From positions 1 through 64,000 of the forward strand of contig JAIQFK010000007.1 of assembly GCA_020073305.1 (NCBI GenBank): DNA of 64,000 nt, in the 5' to 3' direction. Positions within the stretch are counted from its first letter, which is position 1, and every line of letters starts with the position of its first letter. The translations under genes and the position numbers were made by a program. Source of the DNA: Terriglobia bacterium. GTDB taxonomy: Bacteria; Acidobacteriota; Terriglobia; Bryobacterales; Bryobacteraceae. Positions 24,967 through 33,668 of this stretch are shown piece after piece. The notes under the pieces were generated by a model that did not search any database, was not told the DNA's origin, and worked only from the letters and a program-made list of their open reading frames with translations.

Positions 24967-27900
24967 TTATTGCACCGCGACGGCCAGCTTTCCGAGCGTT
25001 CCCGCCGGCGTCGAATCCCCGAGCAGTTGCAGATAGAAGGTCATGCCATCCGTAACCCAGGGCCCCGTCATCCCGGATGTCTGTCCCAGGCCCGTGAAGA
25101 AGATGGTGCCGTTCGGGCTTCCGATTCGGACATCGTAGGCGCACCCGGCATTCACGTTGATGGTCGTTGCGCCGGCCCGTGTTGGCGAAAGGATAGGGTT
25201 CGGGTTCGCGGAGAAGTCCGTCACCACGCAAAGCGGTGTGGATGCCAGCACCTCCACCGTCAGCGTGGCCATGGTGCCCTGCGGAGTGGTGTTCCCCATC
25301 TGTTGCAGGAAAAACTGCATCCCATTCGTCACCCACGGACCGGCAGGCGTCACGGCGATGTTTTCCTTGGTAGCTAACAGTGTTCCGCTCGGGCTGTCCA
25401 CCCGGATGTCAAAGGGGCAATTCACGTCGGTCTGGGACGAAACGTTCGAAACGACGGCGGTGATGCTGGTTGTGCCGGCTAATGTGGGCGAGATGATCGG
25501 GTTGGGACTGGCCGCGAAACTGTACACCACGCACGGAAGAGTCCCGGACTGAACGCTGATTGTCAGCTTTTGCAGGGTTCCTTGCGGCGTCGTGTTCCCT
25601 TTCTGTTGCAGGTAGAAAGTCTCGCCATCTTTGATGCCGTTGACGAACGACAAGAACGAGCCCTTGCCGCTATCCACCAGCTTTCCTCCTGGACTGCCGC
25701 TTCGAATCTCAACCGGGCAGGCGGCATCGACGTTGAGGATCGTGCTGGCGGCAGGGTCGTACAAGGAGACCGGGTTGGGGTCGGCGGTGAAATTCGTCAC
25801 GGCGCAAGGCGGGGCTGTGGTGGCGACGGTTACCGAGGCCGGCGGGGATCTCGAGTACAAGTAATTGGCGTCGCCGCTGTATGTAGCGGTGATGTTGCTG
25901 GCGCCTTGAGGCAGGGTGGAGGTCGTGAGTTCCGCGATTCCAACCTGAAGACTGGATCCGAAATCGAAGCCCGGCGCAACAGGCCGTATTCCAAACGGCT
26001 GGCCGCCCAGGAAAAAACTCACCGTACCAGTGGGCACGTCGCCATACGGCGCACCCGCGGGTTCGACGGTGGCCGTGAGAATAACCGGCTTGCCGGACTG
26101 AGCCGTGCTGATGTTGGGTTGCACCGAGACGGAGGTCGCCGCCTGCGTGACCGTGATGGACACCGGAGATGAAAGACTCGGGAGAAAGCTGGCATCGCCG
26201 GTGTACGTGGCCACGATCGAGTGTGCGCCGGTGGAAAAAACGATCGAACTCCGACTGAGGGCCTGGCCTTCCGAGTTCAGGATGGCGACGCTTCCGCCTA
26301 TGGGCGCGCCATTGTCGGTGAAGGTGATGCCGCCGGTAGGTGTGCCTTGTCCGGACCGGCCGGCCGCGCGCGCGCTGAGCTTCACCGCACTGCCCCCATA
26401 CGTGCCGCCGGTGTAGAAAGAATTGGGAATGTAGAAGTCGAGGGCGCCTGCGGTGGTCGCACTGGCCTCGGGCGTGATGGCCACCGCCACCGGCGCTGAG
26501 GTGCTCGGAGCAAAGTTGCCGTCGCCGGCATAGTGCGCGCTCACGGCATAAATACCGCCCGGAAGGGAAGCCGTCGTAGCGCTAATCGAGCCGTTGCTGA
26601 GCGTAAAACCTCCGACCCCTGGACCAGCGTTACTAACCAGCGATACATCTCCGGTCGGGGTGCCGTTGCCGCTTTGCGGCGTCACCGCAATCTGCACGTT
26701 GGCTGTGCTGCCGTGTTTCAGTACCGCGGGACTGAGCGCCAAGCTCGTGGCGGTGCCATTGAAGCTGACGGAACCCCAGGAATTGACCAGGTTGGTCACG
26801 TTCACCGAACCGAGGCCCGTGGCCAGGTCATAGCCCGCCCCTGCTGGATACAGGGCGCCGGCTTTGCCGTAATTGGGTTCGCCGGGGACCGCATTGTTGC
26901 CCGCGGTTACATCGTGGAAGATACACCCGCTGTCCGGTGGAGTCTTGGTATTCGAGCCGTCGCATTTCGCGTATGGCTGCGCGGCCGCCAGACGGTAGAG
27001 CACATAATTCGCCTGGCCCTGCCGCGACCCGGTCTTCTGCACAACCAGCGCCATGATGCCGGCGAGAGAGGGTGATGAAGCCGAGGTCCCGCCGATCGGC
27101 TCGAAGCTGGAGGATGTGATGGGACCGCCCTCACAGGAACCGAAGTAGCAAATTAAGTACGGCACATGGTCTGCCGATGCGGCCAGCGACACATCCGGAA
27201 GATCGCGCACCCCGTCGGCGGGAATGCCCGGGACGCCGGATTGCCACGAAGGTTTGACGAAAAGCATGCTGGCGCCCCCACCCGACGCCCACGCCGCCAC
27301 GTTGTTCCCGCTGCATTTGGGGGGGCCGCAGCTATCGTTCCAGGCGGATTCGGGAATGTAAGACCGGGCGGAACCGAGCGTGGACTTCGCATTCGTCGCC
27401 GCCCAATACGTAGCGGTGTCCGTGCCACCGCTGAAGACTGTGCCGCCCACAGCAATGGTGTACGGAGTAGAAGCAAGAGCATTGACGGAAAGCGGCCCTG
27501 GACCCTTGAACTGAGGATCGCCGTAACAGGTGTAAGGACCCTGATCGCCGGAACTCACCAGGTAAGTGATCCCCTGAGCCGCCGCCTGCTCTCTCAACGA
27601 GGTGACGAACTCGGTAAAGGCTGCGGTCATCTCGCTCTCACACACGCCGAAGCTCTCCGTGATGATATCCGCGACATTGTTGTCGACCGCATATTCTTCC
27701 GACAGGATCAACGGGTCTCCGGTGTCGGTGAAATCGGAAAGGATGAATTTCACAGTTGCGTTCGGCGCGACGGCTCCCGCCCACGTCAGATCGAGCGTGC
27801 CTTCCACATCGTAGGGAGTGAACAGCCATTCGTCGGGCGTGGTTCCGTTCACGACGATTTGCGGCGGATTCTTCGGCAGATTGAAGGCGTGGCGGAAGTC

Positions 27901-28707
27901 CACAATGTCCTGCACGCTGACCGGTCCCACGCCGAGGGCGGCGATCGTCACGCCCGATCCATTGATGCCGGCTTTGTAGAGAGGATTGATGTTGTAGATC
28001 GTTGCGTAGTCCGCCGGGGTGAGTGCATGCGAGCCGTCGGATTCGTTGTACTGAGGCCGGAAACCTCCAGGGGTCGCAGCCTGGGGCCACACTCCGGACA
28101 ACTCGACCATGGATTTCGCCCGGAAGTTATGCAGCTTGGCTACACCCGCGACCACGGGCTGGAGCGCCCTGGGGATTTGCGGGTCGCTGGTATTCGCCCA
28201 GTGGTCCTCGCCATTGACGGTGAATTGATGGATCTCGGTGTGAAACGCGTCCGATACCTGCTCGGCCGTGCCTGAGAACTCGATGATCGTTCGTCCCTTC
28301 GATACATGGTTTACCTGAAAACCATGCGATTGAAGCCAGGACGTGACCACCTGGATATCCTGATCCGCGGCGCCGAACTGCCTTCCGAACTCGTCCGGTG
28401 TCAGCCATTTGTGAAAGTTCGGCGAAGACTTCTCCTGCTGCGCATCGAGCAGGACTCCGAGGCTGGACTGCTGCTGGGGACTGCGCGTCAATACCAGTTG
28501 CATCCGCGCCATGCGTTGACCGGGAGAGACGGGCCCGCGGTCGGACTGCGGGCGCGCAGCGGGATGAGTATTTCCTCGTAAGGTGACGAGACGCGAGTCA
28601 TCGGCCGCCTCGGCGATACGCGGCGTAATTTGCGCGCCGGCCAACCCGGCGCCCAACAGGGCTAGAACGAATGCGAAGAAAAACGCGCGCGCCTCAGGCC
28701 TGAGCAT
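24967..28707 (-). CDS. Secreted S53 (sedolisin) protease with Ig-like and C-terminal repeat modules
   Basis: A protein of 1,246 residues from ATG 28707, which gives a signal peptide (residues 1-30); longer starts add a basic leader unlike a signal. The pro-domain (about 50-235) is the activation domain typical of family S53. The catalytic domain follows: E302 and D306 in DVEGTLDLTW, D388 in SSGDQG and the nucleophile S542 in GGTSASSPS, with a Ca-site-like AGYDLATGLGS near its end. About three Ig-like domains (about 605-960) follow, then three tandem modules of 89-101 residues (966-1246), each with a conserved Cys pair. S53 enzymes are acid-active serine endo- or exopeptidases. All active-site residues are present. 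Confidence 0.93.
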   Translation of the reverse strand: MLRPEARAFFFAFVLALLGAGLAGAQITPRIAEAADDSRLVTLRGNTHPAARPQSDRGPVSPGQRMARMQLVLTRSPQQQSSLGVLLDAQQEKSSPNFHKWLTPDEFGRQFGAADQDIQVVTSWLQSHGFQVNHVSKGRTIIEFSGTAEQVSDAFHTEIHQFTVNGEDHWANTSDPQIPRALQPVVAGVAKLHNFRAKSMVELSGVWPQAATPGGFRPQYNESDGSHALTPADYATIYNINPLYKAGINGSGVTIAALGVGPVSVQDIVDFRHAFNLPKNPPQIVVNGTTPDEWLFTPYDVEGTLDLTWAGAVAPNATVKFILSDFTDTGDPLILSEEYAVDNNVADIITESFGVCESEMTAAFTEFVTSLREQAAAQGITYLVSSGDQGPYTCYGDPQFKGPGPLSVNALASTPYTIAVGGTVFSGGTDTATYWAATNAKSTLGSARSYIPESAWNDSCGPPKCSGNNVAAWASGGGASMLFVKPSWQSGVPGIPADGVRDLPDVSLAASADHVPYLICYFGSCEGGPITSSSFEPIGGTSASSPSLAGIMALVVQKTGSRQGQANYVLYRLAAAQPYAKCDGSNTKTPPDSGCIFHDVTAGNNAVPGEPNYGKAGALYPAGAGYDLATGLGSVNVTNLVNSWGSVSFNGTATSLALSPAVLKHGSTANVQIAVTPQSGNGTPTGDVSLVSNAGPGVGGFTLSNGSISATTASLPGGIYAVSAHYAGDGNFAPSTSAPVAVAITPEASATTAGALDFYIPNSFYTGGTYGGSAVKLSARAAGRSGQGTPTGGITFTDNGAPIGGSVAILNSEGQALSRSSIVFSTGAHSIVATYTGDASFLPSLSSPVSITVTQAATSVSVQPNISTAQSGKPVILTATVEPAGAPYGDVPTGTVSFFLGGQPFGIRPVAPGFDFGSSLQVGIAELTTSTLPQGASNITATYSGDANYLYSRSPPASVTVATTAPPCAVTNFTADPNPVSLYDPAASTILNVDAACPVEIRSGSPGGKLVDSGKGSFLSFVNGIKDGETFYLQQKGNTTPQGTLQKLTISVQSGTLPCVVYSFAASPNPIISPTLAGTTSITAVVSNVSSQTDVNCPFDIRVDSPSGTLLATKENIAVTPAGPWVTNGMQFFLQQMGNTTPQGTMATLTVEVLASTPLCVVTDFSANPNPILSPTRAGATTINVNAGCAYDVRIGSPNGTIFFTGLGQTSGMTGPWVTDGMTFYLQLLGDSTPAGTLGKLAVAVQ

Positions 28708-28805
28708 GACATCCCATGCTGCGGGCGAATGCTGGCTATGTAACAAGTGAGTCGGGATTTCTAATTTGACGCTTCCTGCCAGCGATGAAAGTATATACCG
28801 CCTCC

Positions 28806-29672
28806 TCATACGCTCATCACCGGACAGGGCGCTTCGCGGATCACGGAATAAACGTGCGTGCGCATGCGCCCAAACAGCTCGTGCAACACTCCGCGGCCAA
28901 TCACCACGAGATCCGCGTGATGCTGCTCGGCTGCGTTGCGGACTGCATGAGCGACATCGCCGCCTTCGAGCACCGTCTCCCAATTTGTGCCGGCTGCGCG
29001 CTGTATTTTGGCCAGCTCTTCGCGGGCCGTATCGAACAGGTAAGCGCGGAATCGCTCTCCCTCGATGTCAATCGCCGCGCGCGGCTCGGTCGAGGCAACG
29101 GCGTGCAGCAACGTCACGTTCGCGCCGTTTTCATACGCGAATGCGGAGGCCCACTGGAGGAGCGGCAGGCTCTTGTCAGTGAGATCCACCGCGCACAGCA
29201 CGTTGCGGTAACTGCTGGGCGGCGCTGGACTCTGGGGCACGTGCGCGCCCGTCCACACCGGACATTTCACATCGTGCAGCACCTTGGCGGTTACCGATCC
29301 GAGAAGAAATCGCCGGAACGGCCCGTAACCATGCGTAGGCATCATGATCAGGTCGGCCTTCTCGTCTTCGGCGTATTCGATAATGCCGCGGGCCGGATCA
29401 CCCTCGCGCATCACGCGTGTGACGGCAACTTCCCGAAATTCATTTTGCAGGAACGTGTCGACGCACTGCTGCCTGGTGCGCAGCATATCCTGGAGGCTGA
29501 TCAGCGCGGCATCCGCCGGCCATCCCGGGTAGGCGCCTGTGGGCACTTCGACCACGTGCAGCAGGGTCACCTGCGCTCCCGTTCGCCGGGACATCGCAAC
29601 CGCGTACGGAGCGATGCCGCGAACCTGCGCGGAGAAATCTACCGGGAAGAGAATGTGTTTGAAGCTCGGCAT
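28806..29672 (-). CDS. Tandem universal stress protein (UspA)
   Basis: A cytoplasmic protein of 288 residues with two Usp domains. The first (about residues 1-142) begins FKHILFPVDFSAQVRGI and has the nucleotide-binding pattern GYGPFRRFLLGSVTAKVLHDVKCPVW. The second (about 152-288) begins SYRNVLCAVDLTDKSLPLL and ends REAPCPVMSV, but its glycine motif is degenerate (GRGVLHELFGRMRTHVYSV). ATP binding is likely in the first domain only. These proteins help survival under stress and growth arrest. It is monocistronic, 98 bp upstream of the protease gene on the same strand. Confidence 0.93.
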   Translation of the reverse strand: MPSFKHILFPVDFSAQVRGIAPYAVAMSRRTGAQVTLLHVVEVPTGAYPGWPADAALISLQDMLRTRQQCVDTFLQNEFREVAVTRVMREGDPARGIIEYAEDEKADLIMMPTHGYGPFRRFLLGSVTAKVLHDVKCPVWTGAHVPQSPAPPSSYRNVLCAVDLTDKSLPLLQWASAFAYENGANVTLLHAVASTEPRAAIDIEGERFRAYLFDTAREELAKIQRAAGTNWETVLEGGDVAHAVRNAAEQHHADLVVIGRGVLHELFGRMRTHVYSVIREAPCPVMSV

Positions 29673-29799
29673 ATCTTCCTCCTTCGAGGCACAGAGTCTC
29701 TTTGCTTAGAACCCTGCAAGTGATTGACCAGCAAGTAGTGAGCTAGTCCTTTGACAACGTCAAAAGGGCGAAGTGGGGCGGCCTTTCCGAGGGTTGTTG

Positions 29800-29840
29800 A
29801 AAAACCGAGCCGAGCAACGGCTCCCTCCTCGCGGCTCGGT
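29800..29840 (-). terminator. Rho-independent terminator after the FAD reductase operon
   Basis: Read on the minus strand, ACCGAGCCG (29840-29832) and CGGCTCGGT (29812-29804) form a 9-bp GC-rich stem with a 19-base loop, directly followed by a run of five T residues (29804-29800). It stands about 120 bp after the stop of the FAD reductase gene, in the 285-bp gap before the universal stress gene. The TTTTTCAACAACC tail resembles the ends of the element at 2927-3040, so it may derive from that repeat. Confidence 0.65.
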
Positions 29841-29932
29841 AAGTACATGACAGCGCAGAGGGCGAACTCAGAGCCACGACCGTCCGGGAGTGGTTTTCGA
29901 GCGAACTTCTGGCTCAGGACACCAGGACTTTC

Positions 29933-29948
29933 TGGGTGAAACCACCCA
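29933..29948. repeat. 16-bp hairpin motif, copy 2
   Basis: TGGGTG-AAAC-CACCCA is the exact reverse complement of the sequence at 21641-21656 and can form the same stem. It lies 10 bp after the stop of the FAD reductase gene on the minus strand. Nothing else is seen between 29841 and 29957. Confidence 0.5.
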
Positions 29949-29957
29949 ACTCCAATT

Positions 29958-31085
29958 TCACGTCGAATCGAGAACCGGGTCGTTCTGCCGCAGGAACCAG
30001 GCGTTGAGTACGACTTCGCGCGTAAACCACCGGCTCGCGAGAAGGTGCTGTGCGAGGGAGGTGATCACCCTGCCCGGCAGGCGTAGGCCGATGCGCGTCG
30101 GCCAGTCGCTCGTGGAATTTCCGAATCGCTCGACCAACAGAGTGCGGTAGAGTTCCAGCCGCTCCGCGGAGTAGTCCCTTTGCGCCCCGGCAATCACTTT
30201 GGCCGCCAGCAGCCCGGATTCGATCGCCGGCCGAATGCCCTCTCCGCTGCGCGCGTAGGCCACACCGGCCGCATCCCCGATCAGCAGGACACCATCGCCC
30301 GCCACACTCCGTGCAGCCGCGCCGTACAGCAGGTAGGCGTGGCCTGGAAGCGACGAAGGCACATCAAACGAGAGCCTGCCGGAAGCTTTCAGGAACTTCA
30401 GGAATTCCGCGACATGCCCCGAGAGCCGGTGAGGGTCCAATCGTCCCAGCCCCACGTTGAGGACGTTCCTTTTCCGGAAACACCAGCCGTACCCTTTCAG
30501 GTCGGGACAGAAGTAAAGTTCGGGCGTCTCTTCCTGGATCGAGCACCCGGAGATCTGGCGCTGATCCATTTCGAACTCGGCTTCCTGCGCCGCGACGACA
30601 ACCTCCCGGTTGACCCTGGCCCCGAAATGGCGCGCCACCGGGCAGAAGGTACCGCCGGCTCCTACGAGCATGGGAGTCCTGATCCGGCCGTTAATGATCC
30701 ATTCTGCGGCCGAACGATCGACGCTGGCGAGCGGTTCCGCTGGCAGCAAGCAAGCGCCCGATCGTCTCAGCAGATAGTCGTCAAATTCGCGGCGGCGAAT
30801 TCCGTAGCTGACCGGCCTGCCGTAGCGCGTTTCCACGGGGGGTCCGCCGATGCAACCCGTTTTGAATCCCGTAATCGGCTGCAGGACGCGTCCTCGCGCG
30901 TACTCGGTGGCATCGATTTCGAGTTCGTCGAGTACCGCCGGCGTGATCCACCCGCCGCAGACTTTATCGCGAGGGAAGGTCTGCCTGTCCAGAATGGCGA
31001 CGCGCAACCCGGAGTTGCGCAGCTTCCATGCACAGGAGGAGCCCGCCGGTCCACCCCCGACGATCAGGACATCGCATGCGTCCAT
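29958..31085 (-). CDS. FAD-dependent oxidoreductase, geranylgeranyl-reductase family
   Basis: A protein of 375 residues. The N-terminal dinucleotide site GGGPAGSSCAWKL, the next strand VAILDRQTFPRDKVCGGWI and the later LLIGDAAGVAYARSGEGIRPAIESG are the FAD-binding motifs of the geranylgeranyl-reductase/halogenase superfamily. Family members reduce isolated double bonds in isoprenoid or lipid chains or oxidise quinol-like rings. It overlaps the upstream cyclopropane-synthase-like gene by 22 bp, so the two are co-translated; this points to a lipid acyl or isoprenoid substrate. No signal peptide is present. Confidence 0.88.
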   Translation of the reverse strand: MDACDVLIVGGGPAGSSCAWKLRNSGLRVAILDRQTFPRDKVCGGWITPAVLDELEIDATEYARGRVLQPITGFKTGCIGGPPVETRYGRPVSYGIRRREFDDYLLRRSGACLLPAEPLASVDRSAAEWIINGRIRTPMLVGAGGTFCPVARHFGARVNREVVVAAQEAEFEMDQRQISGCSIQEETPELYFCPDLKGYGWCFRKRNVLNVGLGRLDPHRLSGHVAEFLKFLKASGRLSFDVPSSLPGHAYLLYGAAARSVAGDGVLLIGDAAGVAYARSGEGIRPAIESGLLAAKVIAGAQRDYSAERLELYRTLLVERFGNSTSDWPTRIGLRLPGRVITSLAQHLLASRWFTREVVLNAWFLRQNDPVLDST

Positions 31086-32317
31086 TTCGGTCCCTGTACC
31101 TGCGGTTGCTGAGCCGCATAGAGATGCTCACGCGTCCACGGGATGCGCTGGCATTGAAAGCCGGCAAAAGTCACCTGAAACAACTGCAGGGTGCCCACGC
31201 GGAACGCGACCAGAGACCCGGCCAGATACAGCCGCCACGCTCTCACGAATTTCGGATCGAATTTTTCGCTGATCTCAGGAGTACAGCGTTCAAAACGATC
31301 CAGCCAATGTTCCAGGGTCCTGGCGTAATGGAGGCGCAGGTTCTCCACATCGCAGACCGAAAAATCCCAGGGCTCGAAAACTTCGAGCGCCTGCCTCAGA
31401 GTCGGTGCATAGGCGCCGGGAAAGATTCGCTTCCGGATCCAGGCGCTCAAAGGCGCCGGCCAGTTGCGGCCGATGAAGTGCAGAAGTCCACGGCCGGAGT
31501 CGCCAACGGAGCGATGAATGACGCGGCCCATCTCCTCATAATTGTGCAGGCCCACGTGCTCCAGCATGCCCACGGACATGAAGACATCGAACCGCCCGGA
31601 AATATTTCGATAGTCGTCTTCGATGAACTCGACTTTGTCCGCCAGGCCCTCTTCACGCGCTCGCTGCCGCGCGAACACAATCTGCTGGTGCGAGAGATTG
31701 ACCGCTTTTACCCGCGCGCCGTATTTCCGCGCCATGTGCAACGCCAGGGCTCCCCAGCCGCATCCGGCTTCCACCACGGTTTCGCCAGGCTGGAGCTGAA
31801 CTTTCCGGCAGACGTAATCCATCTTGGCGATCTGCGCTTCTTCCAGGGTGGCGGATGGCGTGGGAAAATACGCGCACGTGTACAGCAGTTCCCGGTCCAG
31901 CCACCGGCGATAAAAATCCGCATTCAAATCGTAGTGATGGTGAACATTCTCACGCGAGCGGCGAGGCGTGTTGGCTTTCAGGCGCTCCAGCCACTGTGCC
32001 TTGCGCCGGGTAAGCCATGCGTCGGGCCGGAAACTCGGCCATGACCGGTAAACGGCCTCGAGCGCCGCCACCAGATCGCCTTCCACTTCCACGCTGCCTT
32101 CGCTGTACGCGTCACCGAGGCCGATCTCTGGATTCAGGATTAGTTTGAAGAGTGTGGGGAGATCGCGAATGACGATCGTGGCCACCGGTCGGGTGCCATT
32201 GGGCGACACCGCCTCGCGCCCCTTTAGGGCCAAACGGATGGGCGCCTGACCAATCGCGCTCAAAACCCTTTGAAGCAACCACCTCTCGAACGGAGAGGAA
32301 CTGGAAATAGGTAGCAT
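31064..32317 (-). CDS. Cyclopropane-fatty-acyl-phospholipid synthase-like methyltransferase
   Basis: A protein of 417 residues from ATG 32317 (an ATG at 32344 would add nine). The N-terminal lipid-binding domain leads to a SAM domain with VEAGCGWGALALHMA and the family segments GMLEHVG, LLHFIGRN and the C-terminal LEHWLDRFE. CFA synthases methylate double bonds of membrane acyl chains. From memory of the E. coli enzyme, two active-site residues differ: the Tyr in KYIFP is Arg here (RKRIFPG), and the Cys in YLNACAGAF is Ser (YLAGSLVAF). It overlaps the FAD reductase gene by 22 bp, which suggests a methylate-then-reduce pathway giving a methyl-branched product. Confidence 0.88.
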   Translation of the reverse strand: MLPISSSSPFERWLLQRVLSAIGQAPIRLALKGREAVSPNGTRPVATIVIRDLPTLFKLILNPEIGLGDAYSEGSVEVEGDLVAALEAVYRSWPSFRPDAWLTRRKAQWLERLKANTPRRSRENVHHHYDLNADFYRRWLDRELLYTCAYFPTPSATLEEAQIAKMDYVCRKVQLQPGETVVEAGCGWGALALHMARKYGARVKAVNLSHQQIVFARQRAREEGLADKVEFIEDDYRNISGRFDVFMSVGMLEHVGLHNYEEMGRVIHRSVGDSGRGLLHFIGRNWPAPLSAWIRKRIFPGAYAPTLRQALEVFEPWDFSVCDVENLRLHYARTLEHWLDRFERCTPEISEKFDPKFVRAWRLYLAGSLVAFRVGTLQLFQVTFAGFQCQRIPWTREHLYAAQQPQVQGPKWTHAMS

Positions 32318-32385
32318 GGCAGCTTGCCCCCGTTCTGATTGCATTTTAGGCCTAGGAAGGCACTACCGCAATCCTCCCGGCCCTC

Positions 32386-33630
32386 CTACCGTGCGAGATC
32401 GAACGCTACGATGGTTTTCCGGTCGCGCAGATACAGCCGCGTGCCCGCCAGGGTGGGGGGCGTCCAGGCAATGCTCTGGAGCACGGAAGCCTTGGACAGC
32501 ACTTCAAACTTCTGCGGGCTGGCTTTGCACAGGGCGAGCGTTCCATCCTGATCGGCCAGGATGATCTTGCCGTCCGCATAGACCAGTTGTGCCTTGGCAA
32601 ATCCGCGGTCCCGCCAGAGCACCTTGCCGGTCTTTAACTCGACCGCGGTCATAAATACCGGGCCGTCGTAGCCGCTCGAAAAGTAGACCACCCCTTCGCG
32701 CTGGATCGCCGTGCCGAAATGAAGCTGGAGGTGGATGTCGTACCAAAGCTCTTTCACCGTGGTACGGCCGCCCGACTGGCTCAATTGCAGCACGCGCGCG
32801 CCCTCGCCGTACGCCGAGGCCACAAAAAGAAGGTTGCCGGGCGCCGAAACGGGAGTGCTCACCGCAAGGCCGTATGGGGTGGGATGCTCGTGGGTCCACA
32901 GCAGCGTGCCTTTGTCGGGAGAGAAACCCACGACGGTGTTGGCCGTGAGCGCCACCACCTGCGGCTGGCCGTCCACGTCAATCAGCAGCGGCGAAGAATG
33001 GGCGTTCGTGAATTCCAGCGCCTTCCAGACCACGGCCCCGTCGCTTTGCCGGAAGGCCACTGCGCCTGTCCCGCTCCCACCGGACAGGTAGATCAGCGTG
33101 TCTTTATAAGGCAGCCCGTGGCAGGAGTAGCCGAATTGCAATTGGGTTCCGCCAAACTCGCTGTACAGGTTGTGCGACCAGACCGGCTTGCCGCTTTTCT
33201 TGTCAAGAGAATGAATCTTGGCGGTGCCGCTAGCGGTGATCACGCGGTCGCCGACCACCTGTGGCATGGCATACGGTCCCGGCCCAGCTCCATCCGAGTA
33301 GGCGTTTGCAAACGGATTTTCGTACTCGTACTCCCATCGCGTCTTGCCCGTCGAGGCATCGAGCGCGATGACAACGTCCTTCGATCCCCGGCGAAATGCC
33401 GTGTACAAAACGCCGCCTTCCTCCGCAATGGCTGAATAGCCGTCTCCCAACGGCCGGCTCCACAGCTTCTTCGGACCATCGGCTGGCCAGGAGTCAGCCA
33501 GGCGCGCAGAGTTGACGATGAAATCGCGATTCGCTCCGCCCCACACCGTCCAGTCGCCGGCGGCTGCTGAAACCGTGAAGAGCAAGACGCAGAGAGCGGT
33601 TGTTGAGATTCGCGTGAATTCGCGGCCCAT
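32386..33630 (-). CDS. Exported PQQ-like beta-propeller protein
   Basis: A protein of 414 residues with a signal peptide (FTRISTTALCVLLFTVSAAAG) if it starts at ATG 33630; ATG 33651 adds seven residues. The mature part is a BamB/PQQ-type propeller with repeated strand motifs: LDASTGKTRWEYEYE, LDKKSGKPVWSHN, FSPDKGTLLWTHE and VELKTGKVLWRDRG. It lacks the catalytic and metal residues of quinoprotein dehydrogenases, so electron transfer is not expected. It is the third such propeller in the window. It lies 38 bp after the winged-helix gene on the same strand; the functional link, if any, is unclear. Confidence 0.85.
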   Translation of the reverse strand: MGREFTRISTTALCVLLFTVSAAAGDWTVWGGANRDFIVNSARLADSWPADGPKKLWSRPLGDGYSAIAEEGGVLYTAFRRGSKDVVIALDASTGKTRWEYEYENPFANAYSDGAGPGPYAMPQVVGDRVITASGTAKIHSLDKKSGKPVWSHNLYSEFGGTQLQFGYSCHGLPYKDTLIYLSGGSGTGAVAFRQSDGAVVWKALEFTNAHSSPLLIDVDGQPQVVALTANTVVGFSPDKGTLLWTHEHPTPYGLAVSTPVSAPGNLLFVASAYGEGARVLQLSQSGGRTTVKELWYDIHLQLHFGTAIQREGVVYFSSGYDGPVFMTAVELKTGKVLWRDRGFAKAQLVYADGKIILADQDGTLALCKASPQKFEVLSKASVLQSIAWTPPTLAGTRLYLRDRKTIVAFDLAR

Positions 33631-33668
33631 GATTCGATTGGACGGCGGCACCCGCGAAATGTTCCGCG

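Noticed and set aside
26533-28275. Plus-strand open frames opposite the S53 protease
   Set aside because: The protease's active-site residues and signal peptide are in the minus frame; the plus frames are antisense shadows.
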